Assembly: GCF_000378425.1 (NCBI RefSeq) | Contig: NZ_KB899821.1 | Coordinates: 1-64,000, forward strand | Length of the DNA stretch: 64,000 nt | DNA from: Cohnella laeviribosi DSM 21336 | GTDB taxonomy: Bacteria; Bacillota; Bacilli; Paenibacillales; Paenibacillaceae | Direction of reading: 5' to 3' | Part shown: piece by piece, positions 42,839 to 51,310 of the stretch | How positions within the stretch are numbered: the first letter of the stretch is position 1 | Layout of the letters: each line of letters opens with the position of its first letter | The notes under the pieces: model-generated | Database searches by the model: none | Told to the model about the DNA's origin: nothing | What the model saw: only the letters and a program-made list of their open reading frames with translations | Program-made: the position numbers and the translations under genes

Positions 42839-43951
42839 TTATTCGGCTCTGCGCATGCCGAGTTTATGCAGCTCCACGCACGCCATGACGAACGCGCCCA
42901 CGCCGTGCAGATCGTTGCTGCTCGTCGGCCGGGTCACGTAGTTCTCATAGTCCCCCGCCGAAGTGCCGATGCAGATGCCGGGGAGCACGAACCGCCCTTT
43001 CGCATCCTCGCGCACCCTTGCGAGCAGTCCGCGGTAGGCCCGGAGCGCCGCTTCCGTATGTTCTGCGCCCAGCACGCCTTGGCGAACGGCGCTGGCCAGC
43101 GCGTAGACGAACAGGCAGGTGCAGGAGGTTTCCAGCCAATTGTCCGGCCTGCCCCCTTTGTCCACGACCTGGTACCATAATCCGCTCTCGTCCTGATAGC
43201 GAAGCAGCGCCAGCAGGAAATCCCGCTGCGCCTCCATAAGCTCATTCCGCTCCGGCATATGCGCAGGGAGCAAGTCGATAAACTGGGACAGCGCCAGGCC
43301 ATACCAGCCGAGCGACCTTCCCCACAGCTCCGGCGAGCAACCGGTGGCGGCGTCGGCCCAAGGCATGCGCCGTCTCTCGTCCCAGGCATGAAACAGAAGT
43401 CCCGTCGCCTCGTCCCGCATATGCCTCCGCATCAGCCGTTCCTGCAGCAGCACCATGCCGCGCAGCCCTTCGTCCCCATAGGCGTTCGCGTACTTGAGCG
43501 CGAACACGCCGCCCATGTACAGCCCGTCCAGCCACATCTGATAAGGATACTTGTCCTTATGCCAGAAGCCGCCTTCGCTCGTCCGGTTCAGCGTGTCGAA
43601 CAGGCTGCGCAGCTTGCCCGCGGCAATCCGGTACTTGTCGAGGCCCGTCCGCCTGTGCAGCCGGAACAGCAGCAGTCCGGCCTGAATCGCGTCCAGCTCG
43701 TCCCGGGCGAAAACCAGATTCCCGAATTCGTCGATCAAGTCGTCCGCATAACCGCGGATATACGCTTCGTACCGTTCGTCTCCGGTCTCCTCCAGCAGCA
43801 TTTCCATCCCGCAGAGGAAGACGCCCTGATGGTAGTGCCAGCGGTGCGCCGGAGGCAGCTCGCCAGGCGCGTATTCGCTCATGATCGCCTCGCAGGCCGC
43901 CTCGGCCCACCCGATCGGCGTCCGCTCTTCTCCGCCGTTTTTCGCCGTCAT
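42839..43951 (-). CDS. GH105 unsaturated glucuronyl/galacturonyl hydrolase
   Basis: A 370-residue (alpha/alpha)6-barrel enzyme of family GH105 (YteR-like). The catalytic Asp142 is in MWLDGLYMGG, equivalent to Asp143 of YteR. HWHYHQGVFLCGMEML-type and DLHGVGAFVMAC segments are conserved in the family. It has no signal peptide, so it removes the unsaturated uronic acid from oligosaccharides made by pectate or rhamnogalacturonan lyases after import. It is last in the operon SBP-permease-permease-GH105. Confidence 0.93.
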   Translation of the reverse strand: MTAKNGGEERTPIGWAEAACEAIMSEYAPGELPPAHRWHYHQGVFLCGMEMLLEETGDERYEAYIRGYADDLIDEFGNLVFARDELDAIQAGLLLFRLHRRTGLDKYRIAAGKLRSLFDTLNRTSEGGFWHKDKYPYQMWLDGLYMGGVFALKYANAYGDEGLRGMVLLQERLMRRHMRDEATGLLFHAWDERRRMPWADAATGCSPELWGRSLGWYGLALSQFIDLLPAHMPERNELMEAQRDFLLALLRYQDESGLWYQVVDKGGRPDNWLETSCTCLFVYALASAVRQGVLGAEHTEAALRAYRGLLARVREDAKGRFVLPGICIGTSAGDYENYVTRPTSSNDLHGVGAFVMACVELHKLGMRRAE

Positions 43952-43965
43952 TCTTCATCCCCCCG

Positions 43966-44841
43966 CTATCCTTTGATCGAACCCAGCATGGCGCCTTTGG
44001 CAAAATGTTTTTGCAAAAACGGATACACGAGTAATATCGGCAACGTCGCCACGACGATCACCGCCATTTTGACGGATTGTTCCGGAGGCGGCACCTCGGA
44101 GTCCAGGCTCGAGCTGTAATCCATGCCGCTGGCGAGCACGACGATTTGGCGCAGCAGCACCTGGATCGGCCACATCTCGCTTTTGTTCAAATAAAGGATG
44201 GCGCTCATGTAGGTGTTCCAGTACGTCACCGCGTAAAACAGCGAAATGGTGGCGATGGCCGGCATCGAAAGCGGCAGCACGATGCGGAACAGAATGCCGA
44301 AATCGCTGCAGCCGTCGATTTTCGCCGACTCTTCGAGGCCGTCGGGAATGTTTTGAAAAAAGTTTTTCAAAATAATCAGGTTAAACGCGGCGATCGCCGA
44401 CGGCAAAATGAGCGCCGCATAGGTGTCGATCAATCCGAGCTCCTTGACGACCAGAAACGTCGGAATCATGCCGCCGTTGAACAGCATCGTGAACACGACC
44501 AGAAACATAAGGACGCGGCGTCCGTCCAAATCCCGGCGCGAGAGCCCGTACGCCATGAGGGATGTCAAGAGCATGCTGAGCAGCGTTCCAACCAGCGTGG
44601 TGCCGATGGAGACCGTCATGGCGCGGAAAAGGGTGCTGGTCGAAAAAATAAACCGATACGCGTCCAAGCTCCACACGGTCGGGATGAGAATGAATTTTTT
44701 GGCGGCAAGCTCCGCGTTCGTCGTAAACGAGCCCGCCACGACATGGATGAACGGGAGCACGGTGACGAGCGCGACAAGGGCCAGCAGCGCAAAATTGACC
44801 ATCGAAAACAATCGGCCGGCAAACGAACGGTCCTCTACCAT
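43966..44841 (-). CDS. Carbohydrate ABC transporter permease (YtcP/LplC type)
   Basis: A 291-residue permease with six membrane segments and the EAA loop ESAKIDGCSDFGILFRIVLPLSMPAIATI. The C-terminal KHFAKGAMLGSIKG is typical of YtcP/LplC permeases for complex oligosaccharides. It pairs with the permease 22 bp upstream and lies 15 bp before the GH105 gene. Confidence 0.94.
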   Translation of the reverse strand: MVEDRSFAGRLFSMVNFALLALVALVTVLPFIHVVAGSFTTNAELAAKKFILIPTVWSLDAYRFIFSTSTLFRAMTVSIGTTLVGTLLSMLLTSLMAYGLSRRDLDGRRVLMFLVVFTMLFNGGMIPTFLVVKELGLIDTYAALILPSAIAAFNLIILKNFFQNIPDGLEESAKIDGCSDFGILFRIVLPLSMPAIATISLFYAVTYWNTYMSAILYLNKSEMWPIQVLLRQIVVLASGMDYSSSLDSEVPPPEQSVKMAVIVVATLPILLVYPFLQKHFAKGAMLGSIKG

Positions 44842-44862
44842 CGGTTTCCCCTCCCTTTGGCT

Positions 44863-45816
44863 TTAATAGATGCCTTCCTCGCCGAATTTTTTGGCCAGCC
44901 TGTTGGCGAGCATGACAAGCACCAGCCCGACCGCCGATTTGAAGAAGCCGACGGCGGCGCTGTAGCTGAATTGCATTTGGCGAAGCCCGGTCGTGTAGAC
45001 GTACGTATCGATAATTTCAGCGACGTTGCGGTTCATAGAATTGAGCAGCAGGTACACATGCTCGAAGCCAAGCTCCAGCACATCGCCAATTTTCAGAATC
45101 AGGAGGACGATAATGACGCTTCGGATCGCGGGCAGCGTGATGTGCCAGATTTGCCGCAAGCGTCCGGCCCCGTCCATCCGCGCCGCTTCGTACAATCCGG
45201 GATCGATCGAGGCGATGGCCGCCAGATAAATGATCGTTCCCCATCCCGCTTCGCGCCAGATCACCTGAAGGATATAAGTGGGTCTGAACCATTCGGGGGA
45301 GAGCAGGAAATTGATTTTGGAAAAGCCCAATTTGACCAGCAGCTCGTTGATGATGCCGCCGTCCATCGTCAGCATGACATAGCTGATCGAGACGATGATC
45401 ACCCACGACATGAAGTGGGGAAGGTAAACGAGCGTCTGGAACAGCCGCTTGAAGAAGGCGCTTCTGACCTCGTTCAGCATGAGCGCGAGCACGATCGGCA
45501 CGGGAAAATAGAACAGCAGGTTCAGGCCGAACAGTATCAGCGTATTCGAAAGGATTTTCCAGAAATCCGGATGGGTAAAAAGGCGCTCGAAATGCGCGAA
45601 CCCCACCCATTCGCTTCCGGTGATGCCCTTGAACGGCTTGTAGTCCTGAAAGGAGATGACAAGCCCGAACATCGGAATATATTTGAAAATGAGAAAATAC
45701 AAAATGCCGGGAAGAAGCATGACGTATATCCATCGGTTCCTCCACAAGCGCTTCCGCAGCTCGCTCGTCGAGTGCACGGAAACCTCTTGCGGACGGACCG
45801 CAGCCGTTTCCTCCAT
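44863..45816 (-). CDS. Carbohydrate ABC transporter permease (LplB/YteP type)
   Basis: A 317-residue permease. I chose the ATG at 45816 (MEETAAVRPQE), preceded by GGATGTGGAG; a longer start at 45873 would add 19 residues in the leader. It has six membrane segments and the EAA loop EAARMDGAGRLRQIWHITLPAIR. LplB/YteP permeases import pectin- or rhamnogalacturonan-derived oligosaccharides. No ATPase is encoded here; a shared MsmX-like ATPase elsewhere is the rule for this class. Confidence 0.93.
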   Translation of the reverse strand: MEETAAVRPQEVSVHSTSELRKRLWRNRWIYVMLLPGILYFLIFKYIPMFGLVISFQDYKPFKGITGSEWVGFAHFERLFTHPDFWKILSNTLILFGLNLLFYFPVPIVLALMLNEVRSAFFKRLFQTLVYLPHFMSWVIIVSISYVMLTMDGGIINELLVKLGFSKINFLLSPEWFRPTYILQVIWREAGWGTIIYLAAIASIDPGLYEAARMDGAGRLRQIWHITLPAIRSVIIVLLILKIGDVLELGFEHVYLLLNSMNRNVAEIIDTYVYTTGLRQMQFSYSAAVGFFKSAVGLVLVMLANRLAKKFGEEGIY

Positions 45817-45887
45817 AGCTCCACATCCTTCCGTGTCGTTCAGGTTAACGCGAACCGCTGCGAAGCTTCGCAACCGGCGTTAAGGAA

Positions 45888-45939
45888 AAGCATCTCCTTG
45901 CGGGCGGCGTTTCGGCGTGCCCGAAGCAAGGAGATGCTT
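45888..45939 (-). terminator. Intercistronic hairpin between binding-protein and permease genes
   Basis: A perfect 14-bp stem (AAGCATCTCCTTGC with GCAAGGAGATGCTT) encloses a 24-nt loop with a smaller GGGC/GCCC hairpin. It is 20 bp after the binding-protein stop. Minus-strand reading lacks a long T-run (TTTTCCTTAA), so partial termination or mRNA protection is likely, favouring binding-protein excess. Confidence 0.65.
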
Positions 45940-45958
45940 CGCGGGGCGTTTGCGTCGA

Positions 45959-47527
45959 TCAGGAGCCCTGCTGCTGCTTATACGCCGCGTTGAATTCTTC
46001 GATGATCTTATCGCCGCCTTCTTTTTTCCACCTCTCGATCGCTTTCTCGAAGCCGGCTTTATCGATTTGCCCGTAAATATATTGGTAGGTCGCGTCCGTC
46101 ACGATTTGCTGAAGCTCGACGCCTTTCTCCGCGTAGGTCGGCGAATCGAGCGCGGCCGTCGGGTCCTTGACGCCGACCTTCTCGTTCTCGATGATCAGCT
46201 CCTCGGCGTGAATCCGGCCGGGCAGCTCGTTCAGGCTGTTGTACATGCCGTTCGTTTCGGCTTCGCCGATGACGCTGTCTTTGTAGCCTTTGACCTCGCG
46301 TTCCACCAGTTCCTTGTCGTCCGCGACTTTCGCTTTACCGTCGACCACCGTATAGTGAACGCCTTCGATGCCCCAGAACATGAGATTGGCGACTTCCGGC
46401 GTCATCATCTTGTCGAAGAAGGCCAGAATCTTCTTCAGCTCGGCTTCGTCCTTGATGGCCGATTTCGGGAACAGGACCACGTTGTTGTAGCCCGGAATCA
46501 TCCATTGGCGGTACTGGCCGTCGGGTCCGGCAACCATGCTGTGCGCGTCGAGAACGGCGTCCGGCACGTTCTTGATCAAATCCTTGTTCAGCGAGTCGAT
46601 ATCCTGCATCGAACCGCCGATGTAGATGCCCGCCTTGCCGCTCGTAAACAGCTTGACCGCGTCGGTTTTGCTTGTCGCCGCGAAGTCCTGGTTGATGTAG
46701 CCGTTGTCGCGCAGCTTTTTGAAGAAATCCATCGTATCGATATATTGCGGGAACATAAACTCCGGCTGAAGCCGGCCGTCTTTTTCGCCCCAATTGTTCG
46801 GCGTCCCGAACCAGGACGAGACGGTTTTGAACGCGCCGTATACCAGCTCGTTGCGGTCGACGATGCCGATGGTGTCCTTTTGATGGTTTCCGTCCGGGTC
46901 TTTCTCCGTAAACGCTTTCGCCATTTCAAATAGCTCATCCGTGTTTTTCGGCGGCTGAAGGTTCAACTTGTCCGCCCAGTCCTTGCGGTAGATGATGCCT
47001 TGCCGTGCGAGCGGACGGCCGACGTAGAGCGAATACAGCTTGCCTTCCACCTTCGTGTTGTCCAAGATTTCCGGCTTCAGCTTGCTCAGGTTCGGAAACT
47101 CGCTGAGATAAGGCCCGATCTCCCAAAACTGTCCGTCCTTGATCGCCTCCCTCATCTGCAGGAAAGTCGTGGCGTTCTTCAAATAGGTAACCTGCGGCAG
47201 CGATCCGGTCGCAAAGGCCGAGTTCAGCTTTTCTTCGTAGGTGTCCGCGGGGAAAAACTGGTACGTCAGCTTCGTATTGGTCAGCTTTTCGACTTCGTTC
47301 TTGATGCGGTCGGGCGGCGTCTCCGCGATGTTCAGCGGCAGCATGATCGTAATTTCCGTCGGCTTCTCGTCCTTGGGCGCTTCCGCGCTGGCGCCGGGAC
47401 TGCCCGGTTGCGGCGAAGCGTTCGGCTCCTGCGACGAAGCGTTGTTGCCGCCGCCGGAACAAGCCGACAGCAGCAAGGCAAGGGCGGTCAAGGCGCTTAG
47501 TGCCGTGGGGAAAGACTTCCTTTTCAT
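45959..47527 (-). CDS. LplA-type extracellular solute-binding lipoprotein (first copy)
   Basis: A 522-residue family 1 binding protein. The lipobox ALLLSACSG sets Cys at 23; a Pro/Ser/Gly linker follows. The fold begins TEITIMLPLNIAETPPDRIKN and holds KDTIGIVDRNELVYGAFKTV with the calcium-binding-like DPDGNHQKD loop. It delivers oligosaccharide to the two permeases encoded downstream. Two cre-like sites precede it. It shares about the same length and many segments with the second binding protein at 49675-51171. Confidence 0.94.
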   Translation of the reverse strand: MKRKSFPTALSALTALALLLSACSGGGNNASSQEPNASPQPGSPGASAEAPKDEKPTEITIMLPLNIAETPPDRIKNEVEKLTNTKLTYQFFPADTYEEKLNSAFATGSLPQVTYLKNATTFLQMREAIKDGQFWEIGPYLSEFPNLSKLKPEILDNTKVEGKLYSLYVGRPLARQGIIYRKDWADKLNLQPPKNTDELFEMAKAFTEKDPDGNHQKDTIGIVDRNELVYGAFKTVSSWFGTPNNWGEKDGRLQPEFMFPQYIDTMDFFKKLRDNGYINQDFAATSKTDAVKLFTSGKAGIYIGGSMQDIDSLNKDLIKNVPDAVLDAHSMVAGPDGQYRQWMIPGYNNVVLFPKSAIKDEAELKKILAFFDKMMTPEVANLMFWGIEGVHYTVVDGKAKVADDKELVEREVKGYKDSVIGEAETNGMYNSLNELPGRIHAEELIIENEKVGVKDPTAALDSPTYAEKGVELQQIVTDATYQYIYGQIDKAGFEKAIERWKKEGGDKIIEEFNAAYKQQQGS

Positions 47528-47569
47528 TTTCCTCTCTGACCTCCAATTTGGATATTGAATTTCTGACGC

Positions 47570-47584
47570 TTACAGCGCTTGCAA
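47570..47584 (-). promoter_or_regulatory. Candidate cre site 1 of the oligosaccharide operon
   Basis: On the minus strand TTGCAAGCGCTGTAA matches the cre consensus WTGNAANCGNWNNCW at all fixed positions but one. It lies about 45 bp before the start codon of the binding-protein gene. Confidence 0.55.
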
Positions 47585-47601
47585 TTTGAACACTACACCG
47601 C

Positions 47602-47615
47602 TGAAAGCGATTTCG
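47602..47615 (+). promoter_or_regulatory. Candidate cre site 2 of the oligosaccharide operon
   Basis: TGAAAGCGATTTCG matches the cre core TGAAAGCGNTTNCA closely. With site 1 it brackets the likely promoter region, an arrangement suited to glucose repression. Confidence 0.5.
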
Positions 47616-47717
47616 TATACAATCCGAGGCTCAGATTGCGCCTTTGACTGGTCGGTTGTGAGAAAAGGATTATTCCCGGTTTGGATGACACCTTGCGGCA
47701 AGCCGCCCCGTCGGCCG

Positions 47718-47918
47718 ACTCCGCCAAACGCGGGATGTAATCCGCCCAGTACCCTACATCGCCTACAGTCGCAATCCTCCACCGCCATGTAGTCCGCCCA
47801 GTACCCTACATCGCTCACAGCCTCGGTGCTCCACCGCCATGTAGTCCGCCCAGTACCCTACATCGCCTACAGCCGCGATGCTCCGCCGCCATGTAGTCCG
47901 CCTAGTACCCTACATCGC
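47718..47918 (-). repeat. Four-copy 52-bp tandem repeat array (locus 2)
   Basis: Units end at 47762, 47814, 47866 and 47918, an exact 52-bp period. Reverse-complemented they read GCGATGTAGGGTACTGGGCG followed by GACTACATGGCGGTGGAGCA, the same core as locus 1 with a variant second half. The array lies between the GH43 terminator and the leader of the binding-protein operon, in an otherwise gene-free 500 bp. Confidence 0.93.
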
Positions 47919-47981
47919 TCCGAGCGGCCCCACGGGCCAGCTTGTTTGAACGAGGGTGAGTTGTTGGCCGCGGCCGCGCAG

Positions 47982-48014
47982 AAAAAAACGACCGCCCGGG
48001 ATGTTCCCCCGGAC
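47982..48014 (-). terminator. Terminator of the GH43 gene
   Basis: On the minus strand GTCCGGGGGAACATCCCGGG folds into a short CCGGG/CCCGG hairpin followed by CGGTCGTTTTTTT, 13 bp past the stop codon. Confidence 0.65.
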
Positions 48015-48026
48015 AGCCGCCTGCGC

Positions 48027-49469
48027 TTAGTTGGCGGTCACGAACGAATACTGTTGGCTCGTCGCGCCGGTATCCGTCCGCTGGATCGAATCGGCGCCGT
48101 TGTCGGTTGAAGCGTCGACGATATCCAGCACCTTCCGGCTCTTGACGTTCATGATCTTGAAGTAGCCGCCTCCGGCGCTTAGAATGCGGAACTGCTGGTT
48201 GTATCCGCCGTTGTCGGCATACTGGATGTTGTTCGCCCCGTCGGCCGTGGAACCGCCGGAGATGTCCATCAATTTGCCGCTGTTGCGGTTTTTGATTTTG
48301 TAATAACGGCCGCCCGCGTCGATAAACTGCCAATGCTGGCTTGTCCAGGACCCGTCGGTCCACTGCTCGATCTGGGCGCCGTCGTCCGTCGAGCCGCCGG
48401 CGACGCCGAGCAGCTTCGAACTGTTGCGGTTGATGATCTTGTACCAGGAAGACGAATTGACGGGAGGGCTTTCGATGCCGGTCAGCGTTCCGGTTGCGGT
48501 ATCGACGGTAAGCCGGTCCGCCCAGTTCATCGATAGGGACGTGGCGGTCGGAAACGACAGCGGCAGCCAGACGTATTCGGACGTGTTCACCGCCCCGCCC
48601 CACGCTCCGGCCCACCGGTCGCCCATGTACAGATAAGAGGTCGTAGAGGAGCCCTCGATCGGGAGCACAAATGTGGATTGAGAGTTGAACGTATTGGCGT
48701 TCCCCAGATTGCTCAGGCCGCTCCACGCGCCCTCGATGCTCGTTGCGACGGCGTATTTGGCCTGGTTGGGCGTCCAGCCGGTAGCGCCGGACGTGATCAG
48801 GAAGTAGGTGCCGCCGCGCTTGAACAGCGCCGGCGCTTCGCGGTACTGGCCGGTCCACAGCGTCTGGACGAGCGAGTCGACGCCGAGAAAATCGGAGGTC
48901 AGCCGGTAAATGTTGAGATCCGCATTGACCCTGGTGGCCGAGACCAGATAAGCCGTTCCGCCGTCGTTGTAAACCGTCATGTCCCGCGAATCGTAGCCCA
49001 GCGGACGGAAGCTGCCGTGATACGTGTACGGCCCCTCCACGTTGCTGGCCGAGGCGACGGCGACTCTCGCCTCGGAATAGTCGGAGCCGTTTTCCTTGTG
49101 CATCCACATGACGTATTTGCCGGTCGCGGCATTGTAAAGCACTTTGGGCCGTTCGATATTGGCGGTCGCCAGCTCCGGAGCCGACGATTTGCTCAGCACG
49201 TGCGCGCGGAATTCCCAGTTTTTCAAGTCGGCCGAGCGATAGACGGACACGTAGTTGACGCCGTCCCTATTTTCCCCGAACCAGTAGTAATAGCCGCCGA
49301 CCTTGATGATGCCGCCGCCGTGGGCCTGCACGGGGTTGCCGCTCGTGTCCTTGAACTGAATGCCGTTGTCGATCGTGACCGCCGAGGCGCCGGCGGGGAC
49401 GGCTCCCGCACCTGCGGTCAAAACAACGGCCAGGACAAGCAAAAGCACGTTCCTTGTCAAGCGTTTCAT
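48027..49469 (-). CDS. Secreted GH43-type glycosidase with ricin-type lectin domain
   Basis: A 480-residue secreted enzyme. A Sec signal peptide ends near ASA (residue 29). Residues 32-340 form a five-bladed propeller of the GH43 type (GGGIIKVGGYYYWFGENRDG, NIERPKVLYN, QYREAPALFKRGGTYFL). From about 345 three beta-trefoil repeats follow (WYKIINRNSSKLLGVAGGST, YYKIKNRNSGKLMDISGGST and a third) with QQF/QHW motifs, a carbohydrate-binding ricin fold. The group with this N-terminus includes exo-galactanases; arabinogalactan or pectin side chains are likely targets. Confidence 0.9.
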   Translation of the reverse strand: MKRLTRNVLLLVLAVVLTAGAGAVPAGASAVTIDNGIQFKDTSGNPVQAHGGGIIKVGGYYYWFGENRDGVNYVSVYRSADLKNWEFRAHVLSKSSAPELATANIERPKVLYNAATGKYVMWMHKENGSDYSEARVAVASASNVEGPYTYHGSFRPLGYDSRDMTVYNDGGTAYLVSATRVNADLNIYRLTSDFLGVDSLVQTLWTGQYREAPALFKRGGTYFLITSGATGWTPNQAKYAVATSIEGAWSGLSNLGNANTFNSQSTFVLPIEGSSTTSYLYMGDRWAGAWGGAVNTSEYVWLPLSFPTATSLSMNWADRLTVDTATGTLTGIESPPVNSSSWYKIINRNSSKLLGVAGGSTDDGAQIEQWTDGSWTSQHWQFIDAGGRYYKIKNRNSGKLMDISGGSTADGANNIQYADNGGYNQQFRILSAGGGYFKIMNVKSRKVLDIVDASTDNGADSIQRTDTGATSQQYSFVTAN

Positions 49470-49674
49470 TCGTCATGAACCTCCTCTCGTTATGGGACAA
49501 ACAGGTTCCGCGACTTTCTCCGAACAACGCCGCAAAAAAGCGAGCCCGCCATCAGTAAGCGCTTTCACTTCCTTTCCTAAAAAAGTGGAAGGGCAGCCTT
49601 CCCATTTTGACCGTAACACATCCGGGAGAAGGCCGCGTAATGTTATTTCTACCTTTTTTGCCATTATTTTGACT

Positions 49675-51171
49675 TTATGACGCCGGTCCGAAATAGGCTT
49701 GCGTAAATTCCTCGATGATCCGGTTGCCGCCGCTCTGCTTCCAGCGCTCGATCTCGCGCTTAAAGCCCGCCACGTCGAGTTTGCCCAATATATAATGGTA
49801 GGTAGCGTCGGAGATGATTTTGTTCAGCTCGGCATTCCGCTCGTCGTAGGTGACGGATTCGAGATTGACCGTCGGGTCCTTCACGATGAATTTCTCGTTG
49901 TCGGCGCTGAGCCGTTCCGCCTTTTCCGTCAGCGGCTCCTGCTCCGCGATCTTCATCAGGTTCGGATTGCTCAAATCGGCGATCATCAGCGTATACAGCG
50001 CGTTCACTTCCATGACCCTAAGCCGCGTGCTTTCCTTCGGCAGCACCACCTGCTGCCCTTTGCGAATATAATGGCGGCCTTCCAGGCCGTATTTCATCAG
50101 GTTGGCGATATCCGCATCCATCGTCCGGTCGAAAAAGCCCAAAATCCGCTTTAATTCCTCCTCGGTTTTGATCGCTTTCTTGGAGAACAGGTACAGCCCG
50201 TTATAATTGGGAATGGACCATATGCGGTATCCGTACGGGCCCTCGATCCGGTTGACGACCGTAAACCGCGCCGACGGATCGATCGCCGCCGCTTCGTCCG
50301 ACAGCCGCTGCACGTCGGTCATGCTGCCGATGTAGACGCCCGCTTTGCCGCGGATGAGCATATCGCGCTGTACCTCCTTGCTGGTCACGGCGAAATCGGG
50401 ATTCACGATTTTCTCGTCGTACAACCGTTTCATAAAATTCATCGTGTCGATGTACGCCTGCGTCTCGAACTCCGGAACAAGCCGGTGCCCCTCGACGCCC
50501 CAGTTGTTGGGCGTGCCGAAGTAGGAGCCGAGCGTCTTGAAAGCGCCGAACACGAGATCGTTGCGGTCGGTAAGGCCGTACGTATCGTCGATCCCGTTGC
50601 CGTCCGGATCGTCCTTCGCGAACCTGCGCATCACTTCGTACAGCTCGTCGATCGTGCGCGGTTCCTTCAGGCCGAGGTTTTCCAGCCAATCTTCGCGGAG
50701 GATCACCCCTTGTCTGGAAGACGGGCGTTCGGTGTACAGGCCGTAGATTTTGCCGTCCAGCGCCGTCTGCTTCAAAATGTTCGCATTCAGCCGCCTCAGA
50801 TTCGGATACCCGTCCAGATAAGGACCGATTTCCCAGAACGCGCCCGAACGGATCGCGCTCTTCATAAACATGTAGTCCGTATATTTGACAAACGTCGCCT
50901 TCTTCAGGGTTCCCGTCGTCAGCGCGGTGTTCATCTTGTCGGTATAGATGCCGTCCGGCACCCACTCGATATCCAGCTCCGTTCCGGTGCCTTCTTCGAT
51001 CGCCTTGATCAGGGTCTCGGACGGCTTTTGCGGAAAATGCAGCGGCGCCATCACCGTCAGCGCCGTCCGGTCCTCCGGCGCCGAACCGGCGCCGGTCGTC
51101 GTCGCAAGGCTGCAGGAGACAAGCAGCAAGCCGATCAGCGGCATCACCGCCAGGTGCCGAAATTTGATCAT
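49675..51171 (-). CDS. LplA-type extracellular solute-binding lipoprotein (second copy)
   Basis: A 498-residue binding lipoprotein, lipid Cys at 20 (LLLVSCSL). It is clearly related to the protein at 45959-47527: both share FWEIGPYL, RQGVI, DPDGN, FGTPNNWG and IIEEF segments. No permease gene lies next to it; GH43 follows 206 bp downstream. It may use the permeases at 43966-45816 or act with the divergent sensor-regulator in inducer uptake. Confidence 0.93.
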   Translation of the reverse strand: MIKFRHLAVMPLIGLLLVSCSLATTTGAGSAPEDRTALTVMAPLHFPQKPSETLIKAIEEGTGTELDIEWVPDGIYTDKMNTALTTGTLKKATFVKYTDYMFMKSAIRSGAFWEIGPYLDGYPNLRRLNANILKQTALDGKIYGLYTERPSSRQGVILREDWLENLGLKEPRTIDELYEVMRRFAKDDPDGNGIDDTYGLTDRNDLVFGAFKTLGSYFGTPNNWGVEGHRLVPEFETQAYIDTMNFMKRLYDEKIVNPDFAVTSKEVQRDMLIRGKAGVYIGSMTDVQRLSDEAAAIDPSARFTVVNRIEGPYGYRIWSIPNYNGLYLFSKKAIKTEEELKRILGFFDRTMDADIANLMKYGLEGRHYIRKGQQVVLPKESTRLRVMEVNALYTLMIADLSNPNLMKIAEQEPLTEKAERLSADNEKFIVKDPTVNLESVTYDERNAELNKIISDATYHYILGKLDVAGFKREIERWKQSGGNRIIEEFTQAYFGPAS

Positions 51172-51244
51172 CCGAAATCCTCTCCCGATTCGTTGTGTAA
51201 GGCCGTCATGTGACGTAATGATTATGAGCTTACGAGATGATTAT

Positions 51245-51274
51245 TGTTCAAGGGGAATCGCTTGGCGTACAATC
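51245..51274 (+). promoter_or_regulatory. Promoter of the AraC-type regulator gene
   Basis: TTGTTC (51245-51250), an 18-bp spacer and TACAAT (51269-51274), about 35 bp before the start codon. Confidence 0.55.
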
Positions 51275-51310
51275 AGATTATCATCTATCCGAGGCAAGGT
51301 GTGGCTGCTG

